This document shows, piece by piece, positions 25,504 to 33,252 of a DNA stretch of 33,540 nt; positions within the stretch are counted from its first letter, which is position 1; each line of letters opens with the position of its first letter. The stretch is from positions 1-33,540 of the forward strand of contig CAZMUZ010000033.1 in NCBI GenBank assembly GCA_964569315.1, given 5' to 3'. The DNA comes from CADEFF01 sp964569315 (GTDB lineage: Bacteria > Pseudomonadota > Alphaproteobacteria > Dongiales > Dongiaceae). Below the pieces are notes generated by a model. That model was given only the letters and a program-made list of their open reading frames with translations. It did no database searches and was not told the DNA's origin. Made by a program: the position numbers and the translations under genes.

Positions 25504-26118
25504 ATGCTGGAATATTTGAAAGCCAATAATCGGGCCTGGGCGGAGCGGATGGTCTCCGACGACGCCGATTTCTTCCGCCGCCTCGTGCGCCAACAGGCGC
25601 CGGAATATCTCTGGATCGGCTGCTCCGACAGCCGCGTGCCGGCGAACGATATCGTCGGCCTCGACCCGGGCGAGCTCTTCGTGCATCGGAACGTCGCCAA
25701 TCTCGCGCCGCCGCAGGACGCCAACTATCTCTCGGTCCTGCAATTCGCCGTGGATGTGCTGAAGGTGAAGCATATTCTCGTCGTCGGCCACTATGGCTGC
25801 GGCGGCGTGAAGGCGGCGGTGGACGGAAAGCGACGCGGGCTCGTCGATCACTGGCTCCATCCGATCCGGGAGGTCTGCAACGAACATCATGCGGAGCTCG
25901 AGGCATTGCCACAGGGAGGCCCGCGGCTCGACCGGCTCTGCGAGCTCAACGTCATCCGGCAGGTGCGCAACGTCGCCTCGGACGTTTTCCTGCAGGACGC
26001 CTGGGGCCGCGGCCAGCCCGTCTCCGTGCATGGCTGGGTCTATTCCCTCGCCAACGGCCTGGTGACGGATCTGAATGTGACGGTCAGCTCGTTGGCGGAG
26101 TTGAACGGACGCGGGTGA
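25504..26118 (+). CDS. can: Beta-class carbonic anhydrase
   Basis: This 204-residue zinc enzyme interconverts CO2 and bicarbonate in the cytoplasm. The zinc ligands and catalytic dyad are plain: CSDSRVP (40-46) with C40, D42 and R44, and HYGCGG (96-101) with H96 and C99. HRNVAN (61-66) is also conserved. Length and motif spacing fit the Can/CynT group. The chosen ATG 25504 begins the MLEYLKANNRAWAE segment, where family similarity starts; an upstream in-frame start at 25459 would add 15 residues without resemblance. The ribosome site is weak. It lies 94 bases after the response regulator on the same strand, with no visible link between them. Confidence 0.94.
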   Translation: MLEYLKANNRAWAERMVSDDADFFRRLVRQQAPEYLWIGCSDSRVPANDIVGLDPGELFVHRNVANLAPPQDANYLSVLQFAVDVLKVKHILVVGHYGCGGVKAAVDGKRRGLVDHWLHPIREVCNEHHAELEALPQGGPRLDRLCELNVIRQVRNVASDVFLQDAWGRGQPVSVHGWVYSLANGLVTDLNVTVSSLAELNGRG

Positions 26119-26233
26119 CCGGAAGCGTCGTGTCAGCAGCATCTTTGCGTTACCGCCCGTCGATGCAATGCCGATCGGCATCGCTCGATTGTTTTGCCGA
26201 CTCGAATTCACCGGCCTTCACAGCGAGCGATTC

Positions 26234-27337
26234 ATGACTCATCTCTTCAGCGAGTTCCGGCTGCGCGACGTCACTCTTGCCAATCGCGTCGGCGTTTCCC
26301 CGATGTGCCAGTACTCCTGCGCGGACGGTCTCGCGACCGATTGGCATTTCGTGCATCTGGGAACCCGCGCGGTCGGCGGGGCGGGGCTCGTCTTCACGGA
26401 GGCTGCGGCGGTGACGCCGGAAGGCAGGATTTCGCCGGAGGATCTCGGCGTGTGGAGCGAGGCGCATTTCACGCCCTTCGAGCGGGTCACCCGCTTCATC
26501 GATGCGCAGGGCGCCGTCGCCGGCATACAGCTCGCCCATGCCGGCCGGAAGGCAAGCACGTTCCGCCCCTGGTCGGGGGAGGGGGCCGTCCCCAGGGAGG
26601 TCGGCGGTTGGGAACCGGTGGCGCCAAGCGCCCTGCCTTTCAGCAGCGGCTATCCGATGCCGCGGGAGCTCGGTGCCGAGGAGATCGCGGGCCTGCGGGA
26701 GGCCTTCGCGACGGCTGCAGCGCGCGCCTTCGAAGCCGGCTTTCGGGTGATCGAGATTCATGCCGCGCACGGCTATCTCTTCCACGAGTTCCTCTCGCCC
26801 CTCAGCAACCGGCGTACGGACGCCTATGGCGGCTCGTTCGACAATCGCATCCGCTTTCTCTGCGACAGTGTGGCGGGGGTGCGCAGGGCGGTGCCGGAAC
26901 GCTGCCCGGTCTTTGTGCGCATCTCGGCGACCGACTGGACGGAAGGCGGATGGGATCTGGATCAATCCGTCGAGCTGGCCCGGCGATTGAAGGCGCTCGG
27001 CGTCGATCTCATCGATTGTTCGTCGGGAGGCAACCTGGAACGCGCCACCATCCCGGTCGGCCCCGGTTATCAAACGCCCTTTGCCGAGCGTATCCGCCGC
27101 GAGGCGGACATCGCGACGGCGGCGGTCGGCATGATCACCGCGGCGAGCCAGGCCGACCAGATCGTCCGCAATGGACAGGCCGACATCGTGCTCCTCGCCC
27201 GCGAGCTTTTGCGCGAGCCCTACTGGCCATTGCGGGCGGCCGCCGAGCTTCGCCACAGCATGGAGTGGCCGGCCCAGTATCTGCGCGCCGCACCGCATGG
27301 CGCGGCCGCGCGAATGCCGGCGCACGAGATCGACTGA
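26234..27337 (+). CDS. Old Yellow Enzyme family NADPH dehydrogenase (YqjM/NamA type)
   Basis: The 367-residue product is an FMN-dependent ene-reductase of the YqjM (thermophilic-like) subclass. VSPMCQYSC (21-29) contains the cysteine (C25) and tyrosine (Y27) diagnostic of that subclass. IQLAHAGRKAS (98-108), EIHAAHGYLFHEFLSPLSN (174-192) with H176 and H179 for the substrate carbonyl and Y181 as proton donor, RTDAYGGS, and LLARELLREPYWP (FMN phosphate region) follow in order. Such enzymes reduce activated C=C bonds of enals, enones and nitro-olefins with NADPH. The frame extends up to 26168, but YqjM-type proteins begin at the LFSEFRLRDVTLANR block, so ATG 26234 is preferred. It converges with the next gene; only 30 bases separate them. 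Confidence 0.93.
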   Translation: MTHLFSEFRLRDVTLANRVGVSPMCQYSCADGLATDWHFVHLGTRAVGGAGLVFTEAAAVTPEGRISPEDLGVWSEAHFTPFERVTRFIDAQGAVAGIQLAHAGRKASTFRPWSGEGAVPREVGGWEPVAPSALPFSSGYPMPRELGAEEIAGLREAFATAAARAFEAGFRVIEIHAAHGYLFHEFLSPLSNRRTDAYGGSFDNRIRFLCDSVAGVRRAVPERCPVFVRISATDWTEGGWDLDQSVELARRLKALGVDLIDCSSGGNLERATIPVGPGYQTPFAERIRREADIATAAVGMITAASQADQIVRNGQADIVLLARELLREPYWPLRAAAELRHSMEWPAQYLRAAPHGAAARMPAHEID

Positions 27338-27367
27338 GGTCGGGAGCCGGCGACCGGATCGGTGGCG

Positions 27368-28075
27368 CTAGCGCAGAAACTCGATCTTGGTGATGAAGGA
27401 CTTCGCCGTCGCATTGCCCTTCGCGCCATCGGTATCGATCGCGATGGCGAAGCCGCTGACCGGCGGCGTCGTGTTCTTGCCGAAATACTCCTTGAACGCA
27501 TCGGCGATGGGGAAGACGGACACCAGCGGCTTCCCGGCCGTGGTCTGGTTCACGCAGACATAGCGACCGCCGGCCTTGAAGTAGCGGCCGGTATAGGGAT
27601 AGTCGGTACGGCCGGATTCGCAGAGCATCAACCCGATGAAATAGGGGCTGTCCGGCACCAGCATCGAACCGCTCGACACTTTCTTGTCGCCGAAGAAGAC
27701 GTAAACCATGATCGCGTCGCTGCGGACGCCTTTCTCGTAGGAGGCACCCGGCGGGAAGCTGTCCACGCCCCAATCGATGCGAACGTGGGTTGCGGTGAAG
27801 AAATCGGTTTCGTCGATGAGCAGCCCCAGCGCACGCTGCTTCGCCTCGATCAGGAGGGTTTCGTTCCGGACGGTATAGACGATCTTGCTGGCGTTGGAGG
27901 CATCCTGCTTCGGCTGGAAACCCCGGTTGCCGAGCCATTTGAGGACCGAGCCGCTGGTGTAGCCGGAGAAGTCCTCGCTGAAGATCACGGTGTCCGGCAC
28001 GTCGTCGGCCAGGACCTGCTGGCTCCAGCCGATCGCAAAGGTTGCGAGCAAGGCAAGGACCGTCTTCCCAATCAT
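27368..28075 (-). CDS. Exported protein of unknown function
   Basis: The 235-residue product starts with a clear signal peptide (MIGKTVLALLATFAIGWS, probable cleavage after VLA, residue 23) and has no other membrane segment, so it should be periplasmic or secreted. The mature part begins DDVPDTVIFSEDFSGYTSGS, and aromatic and beta-prone segments alternate (VRIDWGVDSFPPG, IMVYVFFGDKK, SPYFIGLMLCESG, GGRYVCVNQ). Together with the GFAIAIDTDG stretch near the end this suggests a beta-sandwich. The DW.VD.FP.GA....GVRSDAI.VYVFFGD layout recalls DUF3047 proteins, but I cannot confirm membership. Two cysteines, one in LCESG and one in YVCVN, could form a disulfide. It is divergent from the DUF2165 gene. 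Confidence 0.75.
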   Translation of the reverse strand: MIGKTVLALLATFAIGWSQQVLADDVPDTVIFSEDFSGYTSGSVLKWLGNRGFQPKQDASNASKIVYTVRNETLLIEAKQRALGLLIDETDFFTATHVRIDWGVDSFPPGASYEKGVRSDAIMVYVFFGDKKVSSGSMLVPDSPYFIGLMLCESGRTDYPYTGRYFKAGGRYVCVNQTTAGKPLVSVFPIADAFKEYFGKNTTPPVSGFAIAIDTDGAKGNATAKSFITKIEFLR

Positions 28076-28333
28076 CGCGAACCCCCCATCCCGACGCTGC
28101 GGCCTTATCGGCCATGCAGGGCGCAGGCTAGCAGCCGGGGATATTTCCGGTCAAATCACAGGCGAGATTCCGGCGTGTCGGACCTACCTAAAGGTTAGCT
28201 AGATTCCTGTCTCGCCGACGCATGCGCGATTGCCCGGCGCCGGCGCACGCGCTTAACTCCCTGCCATTCGGGAGTAAAGGGCCAGAAGGCTGCCGGCCGG
28301 ATGGGGAACGGGCTTCGGCCCTTGGGGGGATCC

Positions 28334-28834
28334 ATGCTCGTGGTGCGCCTGACGAAGGTCTTCATGACCGCCGCGCTTGCCGCCTTTGCCGCCATCGTCG
28401 CTTACGACAACGTCATCGATTACGGCTCGAATTACGCCTTCGTGCAGCACGTTCTCAGCATGGATACGACCTTTCCCGACAACGCGCTGATGCACCGCGC
28501 GATCCTGGACGAGAGCATGTGGCGGAACGGCTACGCGGTCCTTATCGGCGGCGAGGCGCTGACCGCAGCCCTGTTCATCATCGGCGCCCTGCTGATGCTG
28601 TTTTCGCTCAATGCGCCCTCGCGCTTCTCCCGTGCCAAGGTGTGGGTCGTGGCGGGAACCGGGGTCGGCTTCGCCATCTGGTTCTTCGGCTTCATGGTGG
28701 TCGGCGGCGAGTATTTCGCCATGTGGCAGTCGAAGACCTGGAACGGCCAGGAAGCGGCCTTCCGCTTCTACATGACCATGATGGCGGTCGCGATCTTCGT
28801 CGGCATGAGCGAGGACGAGTTTACCGGGCGCTAG
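28334..28834 (+). CDS. DUF2165 family small integral membrane protein
   Basis: From ATG 28334 the product is 166 residues with four likely membrane helices: an N-terminal span after LVVRLTK, a second at AVLIGGEALTAALFIIGALL, a third at VWVVAGTGVGFAIWFFGFMVVGG, and a C-terminal one at YMTMMAVAIFVGM. The loop FVQHVLSMDTTFPDNALM and the stretch GGEYFAMWQSKTWNGQEAAF are the conserved signature of DUF2165. No function is known for the family. An in-frame ATG at 28301 would add 11 residues, but GGGGGGA (28325-28330) is right before 28334 and family similarity starts there. It stands alone between a divergent exported-protein gene and the downstream aminotransferase, with 160 bases of apparently empty DNA after it. 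Confidence 0.87.
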   Translation: MLVVRLTKVFMTAALAAFAAIVAYDNVIDYGSNYAFVQHVLSMDTTFPDNALMHRAILDESMWRNGYAVLIGGEALTAALFIIGALLMLFSLNAPSRFSRAKVWVVAGTGVGFAIWFFGFMVVGGEYFAMWQSKTWNGQEAAFRFYMTMMAVAIFVGMSEDEFTGR

Positions 28835-28994
28835 GAGATCTCGCCTCTCGCGCTTCCCCTCCGTAGGAATTTTCCCTATCAAGAACCGCGATTGCGCGTA
28901 GCGCCCGACGGCATGTTCGCATGTCCCCACCGGACCCGCGCCGGGTTTAACACAATGGGCCGCCGGGCCCGCCAGCCGAGAAGAGGCCAGCCCT

Positions 28995-30347
28995 ATGACC
29001 AGCTTCGACCGCACGCGCCTCGCCGCGCTGCTCGATCGCGAGCGCGCCGAGTTCGCCGAACGTCATACGAAGTCTCGCGCTATGTCGATCGCGGCGCGAC
29101 CTCTGCTCGTCGGCGGCGTGCCGATGCAGTGGATGGTGGAATGGCCTGGCGATTTTCCGATCTTCCTCGAACGGGGGGAGGGCGCGCGGCTCTGGGACAT
29201 CGACGGGCATGAATATGTCGACATGTGCCTCGGCGACACCGGGGCCATGTTCGGCCATTCGCCGGCGCAGGTCGCGAAAGCGGTCGCCGACCAGGCGTCG
29301 CGTGGCCTGACGGCGATGCTGCCTCATCCCGACATCGTCTGGATCGCCGGAGATCTGAAGCGCCGCTTCGGGCTCCCGGTGTGGCAGTTCGCCATGTCCG
29401 CGACCGACGCCAATCGCTTCGCGTTGCGCATCGCGCGCGAATTCACGGGCCGACGCCGGATCGTCGTATTCCATGGCTGCTATCACGGCACGGTGGACGA
29501 GACGGTCGTCTCGCGGCGCGACGGCAAGACCGTGTCGCGCAACGGCAATCTCGGGCCGGCCTTCGATCCAGCCGAAACCACGACGGCGGTGCAGTTCAAC
29601 GATCTCGCGGAGCTCGGCGCCGTGCTGGCGAAGGGCGATGTCGCCTGCGTGTTGGCGGAGCCTGCCCTTACCAACCATACCGGGATCGTGCTTCCTGACC
29701 CGGGCTTCCATGATGCGCTTCGCGCGCTCACCCGGCGGCACGGTACGCTCCTCATGATCGACGAGACCCACACCTTCTCGAGCGGACCGGGCGGCTACAC
29801 CGCCGCGCACGGGCTCCAGCCCGACATGCTGGTGCTGGGCAAGCCGATCGGCGGCGGCGTGCCCTCGGCTGCCTTCGGCATGAGCGAGGAGCTGGGGCGC
29901 CGCATGGAAGCCCGCATGGGCTCCCGCGGGACGTCCATTGCCGGCATCGGCGGCACGCTGATCGCCAATGCGCTCGCCGTGCGGGCCATGCGGGCGACGC
30001 TCGAGCAGGTGGCGACCGACGCCAACTATGCGCGGATGATCGCGCTTGCGACGCAGCTCGAGAAGGATATCCAGGCGCTGATCGGCCGGCACGGCCTGCC
30101 CTGGTATGTGACGCGCCTCGGCTGCCGGGTTGAGTATCGGTTCCAGCCGGTCCGCCCGCGAAACGGCGATGAGGCCGCCGGGGGCGCCGATGCGGCCCTC
30201 GACCGGCTCTTGCATCTCCGGTTTCTCAATCGCGGGCTGCTGATGACCCCGATGCACAATATGCTGCTGGTCTGCCCGGCAACGAGCGAAGCCGATGTGG
30301 CGCTGCACGGCCGCTGCCTCGAGGAGCTGTTGTCGGACCTGCGCTGA
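28995..30347 (+). CDS. Class III PLP-dependent aminotransferase (glutamate-1-semialdehyde aminomutase-like)
   Basis: The 450-residue protein has class III (fold type I, omega) aminotransferase landmarks: GARLWDIDGHEYVDMCLG (63-80), GHSPAQV (87-93), VVFHGCYHGTVDE (157-169), a conserved AEPAL with E222, MIDETHTF (254-261) with D256 for the PLP ring nitrogen, and LGKPIGGGVPSAAFGM (281-296) with K283 as the Schiff-base lysine. It resembles the glutamate-1-semialdehyde aminomutase branch, but DETHTF is not the usual DEV form of that enzyme, and there is no heme context, so an amino-acid or beta-amino-acid transaminase is likelier. ATG 28995 follows GAGG (28983-28986). It begins the last plus-strand run, followed after 82 bases by the ASCH gene. 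The substrate is unknown. Confidence 0.9.
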   Translation: MTSFDRTRLAALLDRERAEFAERHTKSRAMSIAARPLLVGGVPMQWMVEWPGDFPIFLERGEGARLWDIDGHEYVDMCLGDTGAMFGHSPAQVAKAVADQASRGLTAMLPHPDIVWIAGDLKRRFGLPVWQFAMSATDANRFALRIAREFTGRRRIVVFHGCYHGTVDETVVSRRDGKTVSRNGNLGPAFDPAETTTAVQFNDLAELGAVLAKGDVACVLAEPALTNHTGIVLPDPGFHDALRALTRRHGTLLMIDETHTFSSGPGGYTAAHGLQPDMLVLGKPIGGGVPSAAFGMSEELGRRMEARMGSRGTSIAGIGGTLIANALAVRAMRATLEQVATDANYARMIALATQLEKDIQALIGRHGLPWYVTRLGCRVEYRFQPVRPRNGDEAAGGADAALDRLLHLRFLNRGLLMTPMHNMLLVCPATSEADVALHGRCLEELLSDLR

Positions 30348-30429
30348 TCGGGAGGCCAACGCTCTTGACGGAGGCAGCCGGAAAATCGACTCTGCTGTCG
30401 AACTGTCCGACAACCACGGGGCAAGCACC

Positions 30430-30909
30430 ATGATCGGCGAGAAGACCAAGGCGGTCGAGGATTTCTGGCAGCAATGCCGCAAGAAGCACGGCATCGCGAC
30501 GAACGACTATCACGCCAAGACCTTCGCCGATCCGCGCTATTCCAATTACCACGACATGCTGCTGGATCTCGTGGGCGAGGGAAAGAAACGCGCCACGGCC
30601 CATATGGCACTCGATTTCGAGAAGAACAACGTGCCGCGGCGCAAGGTCGGCGACTATTGGGTCGTTGTCTCCACGAAGAACGAGCCGCGCTATCTGGTGC
30701 GGGTCACGGACGTCACCGTGACGCCCTTCAACCAGGTGAGGGTCGAGTTCGCCTCGCGCGAGGGCGAGGGCGACAGCAGCCTCCGCTACTGGGCCGAGGT
30801 GCATCGCGAATATTTCGAAGCGCAATGCAAGGATCTCGGCATCCCGTTCCCGGACGATTGCCCGACGGTCTGCGAGGGCTTCGAGTTGATCGACACGGCG
30901 CGGAAATAG
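30430..30909 (+). CDS. ASCH domain protein (YhfF-like)
   Basis: The 159-residue product has an ASCH (PUA-like beta-barrel) domain: MLLDLVGEGKKRATAHMALDF, VGDYWVVVSTKNEPRYLVRV and VTPFNQVRVEFASREGEGD. The GEGD..L.YW...HR.YF pattern followed by P.VCEGFE near the C-terminus is typical of the YhfF-like group. ASCH domains are thought to bind RNA or nucleotides; one distant member, YqfB, is an N4-acetylcytidine amidohydrolase. The frame is open from 30295, but homology starts after ATG 30430. The ribosome site (GGGGC) is weak. Its place between an aminotransferase and a dehydrogenase gives no clear hint of a joint function. Confidence 0.85.
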   Translation: MIGEKTKAVEDFWQQCRKKHGIATNDYHAKTFADPRYSNYHDMLLDLVGEGKKRATAHMALDFEKNNVPRRKVGDYWVVVSTKNEPRYLVRVTDVTVTPFNQVRVEFASREGEGDSSLRYWAEVHREYFEAQCKDLGIPFPDDCPTVCEGFELIDTARK

Positions 30910-31061
30910 GCGCGCCGCTCGGAGCGGTTGCCGAGGCGGATTTCATTCCGGCACCGCGCCGTATGGGGCCGTTCGCCTAGTATCGAGCCCATTTATCCAG
31001 TGCATCGCCATTTTCGCGATATGACGGCGCGTGCCGGGTCCTTAAGGTCGGGGGGTTAATC

Positions 31062-31859
31062 GTGACATCGGAGCGAGGATCAACGCAGGAGCTGGATTTC
31101 AGCGGGAGACAGATACTCGTGACCGGCGCCAGCAGCGGCATCGGCTACGCCGTTGCGGCGGGCTTCGCCAGGGCGAAGGGCGAGGTCGCCATATTGTCGC
31201 TCGATAGCGGCGTGCATGCGGCCGCCGAACGGCTCGGCGAGGTCGCAGGGCGTCCGGTGCGGGCGTTTCAATGCGATATCGCCGACCGGGAGCAGGTCGC
31301 ACACGCCGTAGGCAATCTCCCGCGCATCGATGTCCTGGTGAACAATGCGGGCCTCGAGGCCGTCACGCCGATCGACGAACCGGGACGTGCCGTCGAAGAC
31401 GCCTTCCGCCGAGTCTTCGAGGTAAACGTCATGGGTTCTTACTTCGTCACACGCGAGGCGCTGCCGCGTATGGCGGATGGCAGCCGGATCATTTTCACGG
31501 CCTCGACCTGGGCAAAATACTCAATCCCTCGCATGAGCGCCTACTGCGCCTCGAAACATGCGGTGCTCGGGCTGGTCCGTTCGCTGGCGCATGAGCTCGG
31601 CGGGCGGCGCATCACGGTCAATGCGATCTGCCCTGGCTGGGTGCGCACCGACCAGAGTTTCCGATCGGTCAAGGCGATCACCGAAGTCTCCGGACGGAGT
31701 ATCGAGCAGCTCACCGACGATCTGCTGCGCGTGCAGGCGATGCCTGGACTCCTGGAGCCAGACAATGTCGTCGGCAGTTATCTGTTCCTCGCGTCCGACC
31801 TCGCGAAGGATATCACCGGACAATCGCTTCATGTCGATCGCGGCGAGTTCATGAGTTGA
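31062..31859 (+). CDS. Short-chain dehydrogenase/reductase (classical SDR)
   Basis: This 265-residue protein has every classical SDR element: the cofactor loop TGASSGIG (21-28), NNAG (94-97), and the catalytic serine in FTASTW (S148), tyrosine and lysine in YCASK (Y161, K165), then CPGWVRTD. The conserved DI at 72-73 comes after the third strand. The segment LSLDSG (45-50), where NADP enzymes often carry an arginine, instead has an aspartate, which mildly favours NAD (inference). It starts at GTG 31062, after GGGGGG (31050-31055). It oxidises an alcohol or reduces a ketone, of a kind that cannot be read from the sequence. The gene ends with a hairpin, and the RidA-repeat gene follows after 131 bases. 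Confidence 0.93.
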   Translation: MTSERGSTQELDFSGRQILVTGASSGIGYAVAAGFARAKGEVAILSLDSGVHAAAERLGEVAGRPVRAFQCDIADREQVAHAVGNLPRIDVLVNNAGLEAVTPIDEPGRAVEDAFRRVFEVNVMGSYFVTREALPRMADGSRIIFTASTWAKYSIPRMSAYCASKHAVLGLVRSLAHELGGRRITVNAICPGWVRTDQSFRSVKAITEVSGRSIEQLTDDLLRVQAMPGLLEPDNVVGSYLFLASDLAKDITGQSLHVDRGEFMS

Positions 31860-31860
31860 A

Positions 31861-31882
31861 CGTCTGTCCGCTGCGACAGACG
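31861..31882 (+). terminator. Perfect 8-bp hairpin after the SDR stop
   Basis: CGTCTGTC (31861-31868) pairs exactly with GACAGACG (31875-31882) around CGCTGC, one base after the SDR stop codon. The downstream GCGTGTTG has no T-run, so it is not a canonical intrinsic terminator; it may act as a transcript 3' end element or an attenuator for the RidA-repeat gene. Confidence 0.45.
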
Positions 31883-31990
31883 GCGTGTTGAAAGCGGCCG
31901 GAAAGCTTGTGCTTGGGCCGGTGTGGCGACCCGCCTCCTGACCCGTCAGGATGGGCGCCCGGATCGAATCACCTGCATAGAGGATTTGCC

Positions 31991-33217
31991 ATGTCGAAGA
32001 CCCGCATCATGCCGAATGACCACTGGGACTGGAGCATGCCGGTCAAGTTTTCCCAGGGCTGGAAAGTGGGAAACCTGGTTTTCGTCGGCGGCCAGATTTC
32101 GGCCGATCGGCATGGCCGGACCATCGGCAAGGGCGATATCGCCACCCAGACCCGGAATGTCTTCGAGCATATCCGGACTGTCTTGCGGGCGGCGGGCGCC
32201 GATCTCTCCGACATCGTGCGGCTCAACACCTACTACCATCACAGCGGCGACGGAGCGGAGGTCACGCGCTTCTGGGAGGAAATGACCAAGGTCCGTATGG
32301 AGTACATCGCCGATCCGGGCCCGGCGGCGACCGCCGTGCGGGTTTCCGGCTTTGCCTTCGAGGGTCTGCTGATCGAAATCGAGGCGATCGCGGCGATCGG
32401 TCCGAAGACCCGGCTCATGCCCAAGAATCACTGGGACTGGAGCATGCCGGTCAAGTTCTCCCAGGGCTGGAAAACGGGGAACCTGATCTTCGTCGGAGGC
32501 CAGATTTCGGCCGACAATCGCGGCCGCACTATCGGCAAGGGCGATATCGCCACCCAGACCCGCAACGTCTTCGAATCGATCCGCCGCGTGCTTGAGGAAG
32601 GCGGCGCCCGGATGTCGGATATCGTGAAGCTCAACACCTACTACACGCCGCGCGCGAAGGGCGTCGAGCTCAAGAAGTTCTGGGAAGAGATGACGAAGGT
32701 CCGGCTCGAATATGTAGCGGATCCGGGGCCGGCCGCGACGGCGGTACCGGTCGAGGGCTTTGCCTTCGAGGATCTGCTCATCGAGGTCGAGGCGGTGGCC
32801 GCAATCGGCCCGAAGCAGCGACTCATGCCGAAGAACCATTGGGACTGGAGCATCCCCGTCCCGTTCTCGCAGGGCTGGAAGGTCGGCGATTTGATCTTCG
32901 TCGGCGGGCAGGTTTCCGCAGACGGCAGGGGCAACCCGGTGGATAAGGGCGATCTCGGTGCGCAGACGCGCAACGTCCTGCAGTTCGTGCAGAGCGTGCT
33001 CCATGAGGCCGGCGCCGACATGAAGGACCTCGTGAAACTCAACACCTACTACCAGGCCGAAGGGCAGGGTGCCGAAGTCACCAAAACCTGGGAAGCGATG
33101 ACGGCGGTGCGCATGGCGCATCTCGCCGATCCCGGACCGGCGGGAACGGCGGTCCGCATTCCGGCGCTCGGCTATGACGGGCTGCTGATCGAAATCGAAG
33201 GCATCGCCGCGGTCTGA
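31991..33217 (+). CDS. Three-domain tandem RidA/YjgF protein
   Basis: From ATG 31991 the product is 408 residues, three RidA (YjgF/YER057c/UK114) domains in tandem with a strict 136-residue period. Units begin at M7, M143 and M279 with MPNDHWDWSMPVKFSQGWK or close variants. Each has the FVGGQ(I/V)SAD strand, DI(A)TQTRNV helix, LNTYY, an (A)DPGPAATAV-type turn and LLIE(I/V)E end. Classical RidA (EC 3.5.99.10) hydrolyses reactive enamine/imine intermediates from PLP enzymes and uses an arginine in the xARSxVEV turn; here the matching positions read AATAVRV, AATAVPV and AGTAVRI, so that arginine is missing in all three. RidA is a homotrimer, so this chain may form one by itself. AGAGGA (31979-31984) supports the start. 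It sits near aminotransferase, SDR and deacetylase genes. Confidence 0.88.
   Translation: MSKTRIMPNDHWDWSMPVKFSQGWKVGNLVFVGGQISADRHGRTIGKGDIATQTRNVFEHIRTVLRAAGADLSDIVRLNTYYHHSGDGAEVTRFWEEMTKVRMEYIADPGPAATAVRVSGFAFEGLLIEIEAIAAIGPKTRLMPKNHWDWSMPVKFSQGWKTGNLIFVGGQISADNRGRTIGKGDIATQTRNVFESIRRVLEEGGARMSDIVKLNTYYTPRAKGVELKKFWEEMTKVRLEYVADPGPAATAVPVEGFAFEDLLIEVEAVAAIGPKQRLMPKNHWDWSIPVPFSQGWKVGDLIFVGGQVSADGRGNPVDKGDLGAQTRNVLQFVQSVLHEAGADMKDLVKLNTYYQAEGQGAEVTKTWEAMTAVRMAHLADPGPAGTAVRIPALGYDGLLIEIEGIAAV
32009..33214 (+). repeat. Three in-frame 408-bp coding repeats (RidA units)
   Basis: Units start at 32009, 32417 and 32825, each exactly 408 bases apart; the third ends with the gene after 130 codons. 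Units 1 and 2 are the closest: 32 bases from 32123 match those from 32531 exactly, encoding the GKGDIATQT region. Unit 3 is more diverged (for example DKGDLGAQT). This points to serial internal duplication with a later 1-2 duplication or gene conversion. Confidence 0.9.
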
Positions 33218-33252
33218 CGCCGGACCCGGCCGCTCAACAAGGGGAGGACGTC

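Noticed and set aside
31861..31882. Hairpin after the SDR gene as a CRISPR repeat or mobile-element end
   Set aside because: It occurs once, with no spacer pattern and no flanking direct repeats.
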